Of a DNA stretch of 39,396 nt, positions 30,698 to 39,396 are shown in pieces. How positions within the stretch are numbered: the stretch's first letter is position 1; each line of letters opens with the position of its first letter. The translations under genes were made by a program, and so were the position numbers. The notes beneath the pieces are model-generated. The model saw nothing but the letters and a program-made list of their open reading frames with translations, did no database searches and had not been told where the DNA came from. The stretch is from Gnetum montanum (lineage: Eukaryota > Streptophyta > Gnetopsida > Gnetales > Gnetaceae), in contig MNCI01008374.1 of assembly GCA_015680685.1 (NCBI GenBank), forward strand, positions 435,634 through 475,029, in the 5' to 3' direction.

Positions 30698-32215
30698 ATG
30701 TCTCTTTCTTCATATGAAAGTGCCTCACCGCCTAGGTCTGAAGCAAGAAACAGTCAACGACGTAATACACATGATGTTGATCTGCCAGTCCCTCAACAAG
30801 TTCAAGTGGTATATATTCATCCTGATGAGTATATACCAAAATTCACCTTTATCCTCCATCAAGACGAACAACTGTGTTGGCAAGACTTAGAAGGTAACAT
30901 AGTGTTACCTCCTAATCATTCAATTTTGAGCATGCTTCTTCATGCTCTCACACGAATTGGCATGCTGCACTTACACACAAAATACATTGTGCAAGACCAT
31001 GACTCAAGAGAATACCATCCCACAGAGGCACAACGTTAAAGGGACTTGCAATAGGAGAGACATCATAAGTCTTTGAAGAGTAAGTGGTCTCAGGATGTTC
31101 CACATGTCTTAAGCGAAAATGAGGGTGGTGAACCTATCTCAGGCAGTCGCCCACACAATGATGTTTCTCCTTTTGACTTTGGCCAAGGGGTTGTGTATCA
31201 AAACCTTCATTCCACTATTCATAACCTAGGTTCTGATAACCATGAGTACAAAGGGTCTGAAAAAGGGACACGAACACATGATAAAGGTGGACATTTTGAT
31301 CGCGATCACGATTGAGACCATGACTACCGAAGAGAAGGTAGTAGACACCATCATGATGACAGTTCCCATTCTTCTTCACCTTCATCATCTCCTTCACCCT
31401 ATCCTTCAATATATGGACACATTCATAAGGAAAAAGATCATGGGGATAAAGGTAGGTAAAGTGGAAGTCATAGGTGAAATAGCCAGGAAAGGGGATGAGC
31501 GCACTCTAGAGAGTCACGAAATAGAAGAAGGGAGAGTAGGGAACAACGTAGGAATCATAGACATCATGGACAAGATGATTATGATGAACCCCTACTTGCT
31601 ACTCAAAGTATGTTAGACATAACTAAGGTTGTTAAAATTCCAACAAGGCACCAGAAATATAGTAGGATCAAGAGATTAGATATGAATAATATCCCACGAT
31701 TTGAAGGGGGATACAACGCTGATCCTTAGAATCATATATAAGGATTCCATGATGCGTGTGCCTTACAAAACATAGAGAATGAATGGCAAAAACTTAAGTC
31801 ATTCCCATGGACACTAGTTAAAGAAGCAAAAAGGTAGTACCAGTCCTTAGAACCAGAATCTATTCATAGATGGAGTACTATGTTAGAATTATTCAATGAT
31901 AAGTACCAAACGTACTCCCGAGTGTCCAACCTGCAAAAGCAAATCCAAGGCTGGAAACAAGGAGGACATGAACCCTTGGATGCTGCCATGGGCTGATACT
32001 ATGCATTGTTACATCATTGTCCTAGCCATGGTTATTCAAAAAGGAATCAACTATGCCATCTCATGCCCAAGGAATCAACTAGGCATGAAACGAGAAGAAC
32101 CCTTGGGACTTATGCCCAAGGAAGACTATCCGAGCTTAGGTTCCATCAAATCCAAAGACTGTTGGAGCAAGTTGCTAAGGAAGAAGGTGAGCTATGGAAG
32201 AGAGAAAAGCCGGTA
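30698..32215 (+). pseudogene. Gag of element C, C-terminal part deleted
   Basis: The ATG at 30698 starts MSLSSYES and continues through EYIPKFTFILHQDEQ and SMLLHALTRIGML, with the first stop at 31037 (where A has an Arg codon). The Ser/His/Asp-rich middle follows. The gag core lies at 31620-32215 with RLDMNNIPRFEGGY, ENEWQKLKSFP, FNDKYQTY, HEPLDAAMG and RRTLGTYAQGRL. It ends at KREKP, where the sequence jumps into RT. Missing compared with A are the CEIYQCDH block, the Pro/Gln-rich tail and the whole protease. Confidence 0.83.
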
Positions 32216-32220
32216 TGGAA

Positions 32221-33665
32221 TACACATTCCTTAAAAATGAAAAACCAGTAATTATCAACGCTAAGCTTGCTCCTCAACAGAAAGAAGAACTGTTGAGGGT
32301 AATAAATAAATAGTTGGAAGCCTTCGCTTGGTCATATCCTGAATTAACTGGAATAGATCCTAGGATATGCCAACATAGAATTTACACTCATCCCTCCATG
32401 AAGCCTCAAAGACAACCATAGAGGCGATTAAACCCTAAGCTGAAGCAAGTAGTTAAGGAAGAAATCGAACAGCTTCTCAAGGTTGGGTTCATATACCCCA
32501 TTATTGATAGTGAATGGGTTAGCCCCTTAGTTATTGTACCTAAAAAGGGAGGTAAATGGAGGGTGTGCATAGATTTTAGGCTACTAAATATTGCAACATT
32601 CAAAGATCACTTTCCATTGTCATTTGTTGACCAAGTCTTTGACACCATCGCAGGGCATCGCTATTACAGTTTGCTGGATGGATATAGCAAATGTAACCAA
32701 ATATAAATAGCCCCAGAAGACCAAGCCAAGACTACATTTACCAATCCTTGGAGAACATTTGCATACAAACAAATGTTGTTTGTCTTATGCAATGCCCCTG
32801 CAACATTTCAACGACTAGTTCTAAGCATATTGCAACAGCAGATCGGGAATGGCATGGAAGTCTTTATGGACGACTTCTCCACTTATGGAGAAACCTTTGA
32901 TCAAGCCTTCGACCGATTAGAGCAAGTGTTAAAAAGATGTGTAGAAACCAATTTGAGGCTCAATTGGTAGAAAAGTCATTTGATGGTCCAAGAAGGCATA
33001 GTACTAGGGCACAAAATCTCACACACAGGGATAGAGGTAGACCTCAAGCAAATCAAAATTATCCAAGGAATTACCCGTCAACCAAAAACTATAAAAGATA
33101 TTCGATTATTCCTTGGGCACACTGACTACTATAGGAGATTTATTGAGAAGTTTTCAAAGGTTGCCAAACCATTGGTGGAATTAACGAAAAAGGACATACC
33201 TTTCGAGTGGACCATGGAATGCAAATTAGCTTTCCAAACTCTGAAACAGAAGCTAGCAGAAACACCCATTCTACAAGCTCTTGACTAGTCCAAACCATTC
33301 CATATCATGACTGATGCATCGAATTATGCTTTAGGAGTCATACTTACATAGTTAGATGACCAGAAGTATCCTTATTACATCCACTGTGCAAGTAGAAGTA
33401 TCATTAGTGCACAACTTAACTACACTACCACAAAGAAAGAATTAATGGCTATAGTATTTGCACTAGAAAAGTTTAGACACTATATATTGGGATATAAAGT
33501 ATATATACATACATATCATAGTGCAATCCAGTTCCTCATGAATAAGCCAATGGTAAGCCCTCGTATCATACGATGGCTTGTAATCTTACAAGAGTTTGAT
33601 TTAATGATGATCAATTGTAAGGGCACCGAGAATGTAGTTGCTGATCATTTATCTTGGTTACAATG
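32221..33665 (+). pseudogene. Reverse transcriptase and RNase H of element C
   Basis: It starts at KNEKPVIINAKLAP, directly joined to gag. RT motifs: FAWSYPEL, WVSPLVIVPKKGGKWRVC, DFRLLN, NAPATFQRL, and the catalytic FMDDFSTYG at about 32865-32891. The tether and RNase H follow with FHIMTDASNYALG (first catalytic Asp, near 33312), KKELMAIVFALEKFRHY (Glu), and NVVADHLSWL (Asp). All catalytic acids are seen, but stops at about 32311, 32422, 32704, 32968, 33286 and 33349 break the frame. It supplies the stretch missing at the N in element A. Confidence 0.87.
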
Positions 33666-33839
33666 GGACAACAAAGAGGATGAGTATCCAATTTCTAATC
33701 ATTTCCTTGATGAATTCCTCTTTTCTGGTGTTGTGAATAATCAATCACCCATGGAGACAAACTGGTACAGTAGCATTCTTACCTATCTCCTCACCCAACA
33801 AACACCACAACAGTTAAACCTTAAGAAAAAACAACAATT
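33666..33839 (+). other. RNase H-integrase linker of element C
   Basis: Open in the pol frame (WDNKEDEYPISNHF, then TNWYSSILTYLLTQQTP) and homologous to 7210-7380 of A. No domain assigned. Confidence 0.6.
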
Positions 33840-35112
33840 TCTTCACCGAGCCAAGTACTTTATGGAGATCAATGGGAAACTTTACAAAGTGTGTCCCAAT
33901 GGCTTAGTTCGATGGCATGTTCCTGATATACATCAACTACGAGTTCTCCAAGACGCTCATGAGGGTACTTGTGGGGGTCATTACATTGGGAGACAAACGG
34001 TCATCAAGATCTTACTTGCAAAATATTATTGGCCTACATTATTTCGAGATTCCCATCATTTCGTCCAATCTTGTGAGTGCTATCAATGTGATGGGGAAAT
34101 GATTGCTAAAATGGAGGATCCACAACAATGGATTCAACCATTAGAACCCTTCGACATTTAGGGAATTAATTTTATGGGGGTGATTACACCAATGTCCAAT
34201 GGAAAAGCTTACATTATTTTTGTCGTTGATTACCTAACAAAATGGGCTGAAGCAGCTACTGTTAAACAGTGTACATCATCTACAATTGCATGATTTGTTC
34301 AACAACAAATCATAAACAGGTTTGGTGTACTGCGTGCACCTATTTTAGACAATGGTACACATTTCATAGGTGCAACTTTTTAGAAATTAATGCAATGCTT
34401 AGGGGTTGAGCATAAATTGACTACACCATACCACCCCCAAGTGAACAGTCAAGCAGAAGTCACCAATAGGGAGATTACGAAGATATTAACAAGAACCATT
34501 AGCAAGTTTAGGCGAGACTGGAGCACTAAACTGAACAATGCTCTTTGGGCATACTGCTCCACATGGAAACTCCCTACAAGCTACTCTCCCTATGAGTTAG
34601 TGTACAGTAAATTACCAACGCTTCCCATTCAAACTAGGCTTTGTACACTATCCACGGCATGTGACCTCAACCTTGACCTTGATCTAGCACAGAAATAATG
34701 GTTAGTAACCCTTAACTTTCTAAATGAAAATCGATTAGTTGCCCTATCATCTAATAAATTGCATAAGGCCTTTAATAAACAACATCATGACCTAAGAATT
34801 AAGAAAGTTAAATATCAGCCAAGAGATAAGGTTCTCTACTGGAATCCCACACATGTGCCACAACGTACTAAATTTCAAACACTGTGGGAAAGACCTTATA
34901 TTATTTATGCAACTTTTCTTTCAGGGGCCATAACAATATACAAACTTGAGAACTTGGATAAGAAACTTTTGGTCAACGTGCAACAAACCAAACCTTTTCA
35001 TAAGCTTAGGACACCCAGTACACATGCTACCTCTATTAGTGGACAACCTTGCTCACTATTTCGGATCTCCTCCTTCCAACTTAGTCATGGGGAAGATGGC
35101 CACCTATGCTAA
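33840..35112 (+). pseudogene. Integrase of element C
   Basis: Zinc-binding region with HEGTCGGHYIG and CECYQC (about 33958-34090), the core with a block GINFMG where A has GIDFMG (34162-34180; the first catalytic Asp is Asn here), LDNGTHF (second Asp, near 34350), and EVTNREITKIL (Glu, near 34462), then a C-terminal domain with KYQPRDKVLYWNP and WERPYII. The frame ends in GEDGHLC at 35112, exactly as in A. Stops at 34159, 34293, 34381 and 34696 plus the Asp to Asn change mean it cannot work. Confidence 0.87.
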
Positions 35113-36637
35113 CCATTCTAGGCCCTCATTTCTTTTTGAATTTTTGTTTTACACATTTTTATTTTACACGTTTTTGTTTCACACATTTTTGTTTTACAAA
35201 TTTTTCCAACTTTTCTTATTTTTGTTTTGCACCATTGTTCATATTTTTACTATTTTTTTTATTGCTTGATTTACTTTTATTCATCATCCAATAAGTGCTC
35301 ATGATGGTGGATTGAATTATATCATATTAATTACTAATGTTTGGTTTTTACCTTTGAATTATGATGCTAATATTAAGGTATGGTTATTTTGGTAAAACAG
35401 GCAATGAGTCCACACCGTTCACTCATCCATACAACTCTATGGTCTCCTTTGGCATGGAACTGTACAATCCCTCTTTTTCTAAGTAAACTTGTTAATGAAT
35501 TGATGGCTAGGTATTTTTCAAACCAAGGAAAGACTCAAAGGATGAAAAGGGTGTGACATCAAGGGGACTTATGGATTTTCCTTGGTGGCATCTATATGTG
35601 TTATCACGTAGCTTGCTTGTACTAAGATCCTTGTAGATCTAACGAACAATGGGAGTAAAAGTTGTAATAAAGGCACTCAATAAAGAAACTCAATGTTGTT
35701 CTAAGGGGTTCCACTGAAAAGATGTGCACCCATGCTTGAAGGTTGGTGGCTTCTCCAAATCACCTTTGGAAAAGACAAAGTGCAAAAGTGACCAGAAGAA
35801 GAAAAAGAAAAGAAGAAGAAAGCAAAGAAGAAAAGAAATAAGTGAAGCAGAAAAGAAAAGCACAAAAAAACATGCCAAAAACAAATTCAAATCACTCCTT
35901 CCTTGTGCAAAACACCAAGTGATTGTACACCTTGCTATCATGATACTCTTATGGTTGTCTATCATTAGGATGAAACAATGCAATGTCATTGATCAAAGGT
36001 ATGGACTTGGTTTTGATCTTGGATTGAAAGGCTAATGTTATTTTAATCACGCACAACACATAGGATTCATTGTGCCCAGGGTAAGTTGCCTCACATCTTG
36101 ATCTCTGCAATCCCTTCTACAATTCATCTCATCTCATGGTCCAAATACTTCTAACTTGTGTCTTATGTGGCATAGAATTCATACCTTATAGTAATGATGC
36201 TTAACATGTGTGTGTTTTGTTGCACAAGTGTAGGTTGCATTTAACCCTTCTAGTACCTATGGACATTTTAAGGTGTGGTTAGGAAAGGGCAGTATAGGTT
36301 GGAACTTGCTTTGGGGAGGATCCACTTGTGTGACTTTTGTAATTTGTACTTGTTGCATACCACCACATCATTTTATACCCTTCAAATACTCCATTTCCAA
36401 ATCTATTCTTTCCTTTGTCATCATTTTAATCAAGTGTTCCTTAGAACCATTACATGTCCTTTTTCCTCATCCTTTTCAAAGAACTTCATTGTATGACTCC
36501 ACTTCATTACACTTTTGATGCCTCAAATTCCCACTTGCCATTACCCCAGACCTTTTAAATCTACCTTAGATCCTTCAATTTTGGCCCTAAAAACTTGAAC
36601 AATCATCAACTCTACTAAGTACCCTATCTTGGTTGCA
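35113..36637 (+). other. Non-coding region between pol and the third ORF of element C
   Basis: A T-rich run (35130-35280) follows pol and matches A. A purine-rich, lysine-codon-like tract of about 85 bases (35795-35880, GAA/AAG repeats) lies in the middle. A block GCTTTGGGGAGGATCCACTTG near 36308 matches A near 5610-5630. No conserved protein is visible, and the lysine-rich open frame across the purine tract looks like a by-product of composition. Confidence 0.55.
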
Positions 36638-36730
36638 ATGCGATATCGGGTACCCAATATTGGACCTAACGTGATATCGGGTATGCGCTATCGCATACAC
36701 AATATTGCATTCATAAAAAGTATATATAGG
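36638..36730 (+). promoter_or_regulatory. GATATC/TATA module inside element C
   Basis: Two GATATCGGGTA motifs (from about 36644 and 36673) with CAATATTG-type partners are followed by TATATATAGG at 36721-36730. This repeats the arrangement of the LTR promoters (GATATC cluster, then TATA box) but lies inside the element, about 500 bases before the ATG of the third ORF. It may be a second promoter or the left part of a decayed LTR. Confidence 0.45.
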
Positions 36731-36904
36731 GGACCCCCACGCACTATACACATCATTTGCAACAGCTGACGTGAGGGGAGTTATTCAAATTTTCTTCCAC
36801 AATTTTCAGAGCTTTGCAAGTCTAAATTCAACTTCCAATATTTCACTCTTTGACACTCCAATTTCTTTTTTAATTCAACCTAATTAAGCCTAGAGTGTTC
36901 AACT

Positions 36905-36922
36905 TAGTCGTGGGGGAGGGGT
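36905..36922 (+). promoter_or_regulatory. Internal polypurine-like tract of element C
   Basis: GTGGGGGAGGGG, a purine run in the plus strand between the TATA module and the third ORF. It could serve as a second plus-strand priming site, or mark an old LTR boundary. Confidence 0.35.
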
Positions 36923-37232
36923 ACTGTAGAACTTGCACATAATTTTTTTGAAATTTGCTATTACCTAAAGGATATCATAAGGGTAAGTACTATCAAAAAT
37001 TCATGCGAAACTAATTTTCTCCCTTCACCCAAGTCATCTAAGTTATTATATGAGCCACCTAAATAGAGTAGGTCTGACATTAAACTTTTAGGGCAACTTC
37101 CTTGAAAAACTTCTAACTCTAGAATCATACTAAGCAAATAATTAAACATTTATTGAAGGTAATGAGTAAGGTATAAGATAACCAAATTTCTTTAAATAAT
37201 TTTACTAACAATCGGTCCTTGTGTGATTACAA

Positions 37233-38490
37233 ATGGCCCCTAAAAGAGGACAATAGGAGGACCTTATCAAGGTGCAACTAAACACCTGAGAGGACGTAGA
37301 GGCTAAGGACCTCATGCAAAACATGTAGAGCATGAGGCCCAATCATTCAGCATGCATCAAAAAACTCCCATCACTGCACAATCTAACCAAGCAGAAGGTG
37401 GAGAGGTCAAAGCACCAGAACAAGGACAACACCTCACGTTATCCCTAGAATGTGTTCAAGCTATTTGGGAAAAGTCCACATCCTCTGCCATGATTATAGA
37501 ACTTAATTTTGGACCTTTTATCGAATTCACCCTTAAACCAGTCAAGAATCTACTAAGGGATCTCCACTATGGCCTATCCTCTCAAAGGGTGGAGAGTGAT
37601 ATCTAGGTGAAACATATCAATTTTTACATAATAAAGAAGAGGGCACCACCATTGATATTGGTGTAATTTCAGTAGATTTCTCCATAAAGGCCATTGCAGA
37701 AGTTTTGAATCTTCCAAATAGAGGGTCCAAAGTTGCTCATTTTTCCACTCGCTCTGATGAAGATGCAAGGAAAATATGGTTAAAAAGGGTGTATGGCAAA
37801 GAAGATAAGACATATGGAGAATTAACTCTTAAAGAGAAGATTTACTTTAAAATTGGCACCTATCATATTTTCCCAACAAAGGGTTTAAACAAAATTTCTA
37901 CTTATGCAACAAGAGAAAGTACAATTGTGATGGGCAAGGTTTATGCCAATTTACTTCATCTATATTTAACAGAAATATTAACGTGGTTTGAAAATGGAAG
38001 ACAAGAAAGTTCATACTGCCCTTTCCATGTCTAATTAAGAAGCTGTGCTGGCATGTTGGAATTCTAGGGTACACCAATGACATCCTCAGAAAAGCTTAGA
38101 ATGCTTCATATGCTAAATTACTCAAGCCACTAGCACCAAGAAAAGATGTTGGTGAGACATTGGAGCCTGAATAAGAATAGATAGTTGGGCCCACTGCACC
38201 TCAAACAGTAAGGCCTAGCCAACTTCTAGACACAAGACCTAGCCAACAACAAGAAGCAAGGCCTAGCACGTAGCCCACAAGTTAGCAAGACCAACAATCG
38301 CCACTATCGCCACAAGATTATCGATCGTCGATGAGCCATAGCTAAGATAGTTAGTTGGGGGAGCAGACACAAGGCTAATCTCTTCAAGGTGATTGATGAT
38401 GTTGTACGACCAACCATATTAATTGATCCTATAAGGGGTGAAGTCTCAATTCAATCAAGAGGAGGGGAATCACACTAGTCACAACAGATC
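37233..38490 (+). pseudogene. Third (env-position) ORF of element C
   Basis: An ATG at 37233 (MAPKRG) is followed by stops. Two open stretches in different frames carry most of the protein: 37352-37606 and about 37607-38034. The best conserved part reads GVISVDFSIKAIAEVLNLP, then IWLKRVYG, LTLKEKIYFKIGTYHIFP and KVYANLLHLYLTEIL. From memory, this pattern (VDFS...I...L.LP, then a W- and LP-rich helical part, then a membrane-like YANLL segment) resembles the 'putative plant transposon protein' domain found in third ORFs of Athila-type elements. A Gln/Pro/Ser-rich tail follows. Function is unknown; no transmembrane fusion motif was recognised. The coiled-coil end found in element F is not seen here before the element stops at 38724. 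Confidence 0.55.
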
Positions 38491-38724
38491 TCTGGAAATG
38501 CTACATCATTCCAAGTGCAATTAGAAATTAGTGAAGGTGCCACAGTGGTGGTAATGCAACATCAGGATGTAGCTAGAGAAATAGAGGTAAACACAGATCA
38601 CATCAAAGAATCTTTTAACGTTCTTGTTATGCCAACAGCAAATCTAACTAAAGCAAGAGATGCTCAATTCCTAACTAGTCCCTCGATGACTCCCGCTATG
38701 CATTGTACTGACCTAAATCATCAG

Positions 38725-39396
38725 TGTGAGGCTGGAATGGAAACAGACACCGAGAGATCTTTGGGCAGCCATAGCCGACCCTGCCTTCGCCCAAGGGCAA
38801 GCTGGAACAGTAAACGAAGGCAGAGTGCCTTGGATGGTTTGCACGCAAATCAACCAAGGACTTCCCCGAGTGTAAGCTACGGCTAGCGCTGGGGTTATCG
38901 TGAACGATGTAAACAGGATGTAAACAAAATGCAAACAGCGACACAAAAATGTAAACAGAGCGCACTGAATTATAGATAAAGCATAAACAGAGATATACTG
39001 TAAAAAAAGCATAAACTGAAGTAAACAATGTAAACGGGAGACAATAAACTTTATTGTATTGTTTAATAAAAATGTATGCACCAGTCGAAGTGTAGCTGCA
39101 CGTGTGGATGGCAGGTCAAGCACTAAGCCCCGGGATGATGTATGAAGTGATGATGCGATAATGTGATGCGATGAACGTGAGGAATGCTTGGATGCCAACA
39201 GTCAGATGTGCCGAGCACCCAAGGATTGCTAGTTCTCTAATTTCTCAGAATTACCAATGTCTCTGATTTTTTTGCCTCCAATTGCCTCCAATTCTCCCCC
39301 CGATTTATGTGAATTGATAGGGTATTTATAGCGTTGGGCCGTGTTCTGGCACAGAATTTCAGAATGGAATCAACGGCTGAGAGATGAGAGGAAAGT
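38725..39396 (-). repeat. LTR-like sequence E at the right edge
   Basis: Composition changes sharply at TGTGAGGCTGG (38725). A minus-strand TATA box (CTATAAATACCC, about 39327-39338) and a region with many TGTAAAC/TAAACA-like motifs (38905-39035) follow in the direction of transcription, and the left end would read ...CCAGCCTCACA on the minus strand, a normal CA end. This fits an LTR of a different family, reading leftward and running off the window. The other end and any internal domain are not in view. Confidence 0.55.

Larger units (their letters stand above)
30563..38724 (+). mobile_element. Athila-like Ty3/gypsy element C (internal region, LTRs lost)
   Basis: Order: primer site, gag (30698-32215), reverse transcriptase and RNase H (32221-33665), integrase (33840-35112), a non-coding region with a purine-rich tract, a GATATC/TATA module (36638-36730), a third ORF (37233 on), then the edge of an unrelated LTR at 38725. 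The gag tail and the protease are deleted. No 3' LTR is seen before 38725. Coding similarity to A is high across gag core, RT and IN, so both are one family. Many stop codons show that it is inactive. Confidence 0.82.

Noticed and set aside
35724-36035. Lysine/arginine-rich frame after pol in element C
   Set aside because: It results from a GAA/AAG purine tract. No counterpart is kept in element A.
38713-39198. 161-residue minus-strand frame at the right edge
   Set aside because: It spans the LTR-like sequence E and has Ser/Leu/His-rich composition without domain features.

Overview
The window is nuclear DNA of a land plant, almost certainly a vascular plant with a repeat-rich genome. The evidence is a nuclear-type tRNA-Phe gene, an intron-containing glyoxalase I gene of the plant two-domain class, a germin-like pseudogene, and many decayed LTR retrotransposons primed by tRNA-Asp. 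The DNA is AT-rich outside the elements. The exact lineage cannot be read from the sequence.

Layout. Positions 1-15180 are a nested repeat block, mostly on the minus strand. It holds the gag and 5' LTR of a truncated Athila-like Ty3/gypsy element (B), a Ty1/copia-like 3' end, and a decayed LINE (RT motifs at 3805-4109 and 12611-12830). The LINE is split by a nearly complete Ty3/gypsy element (A, 4110-12479, TSD AATCC) and by a solo LTR (X) that itself contains another solo LTR (Y). Positions 15181-16101 carry a SINE-like unit and tandem repeats.

Positions 16121-22450 are the genic island. tRNA-Phe(GAA) on the minus strand lies head to head with a GLX1 gene on the plus strand. GLX1 has eight coding exons, with a last intron of about 3 kb. 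A broken germin-like gene follows on the minus strand. Positions 22450-25495 are AT-rich, with only small repeats.

Positions 25496-38724 form a second repeat cluster of the same Athila-like family: the 3' end of a minus-strand element (F), a plus-strand gag-only element (D), and a plus-strand gag-RT-RNaseH-IN-ORF3 element (C) that has lost its protease. A different, more GC-rich LTR (E) begins at 38725 and runs off the right edge.

The only clear cellular functions are methylglyoxal detoxification (GLX1) and a translation tRNA. Everything else is mobile or decayed. The most informative observations are a mutated splice donor in GLX1, a GATATC-rich module next to the TATA box in the LTRs that recurs inside element C upstream of its third ORF, three regularly spaced polypurine-like motifs in element A, a foldback LTR end, a gag-only derivative, and two single-N assembly gaps that hide about 283 and 345 bases. 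I found no convincing new cellular system.
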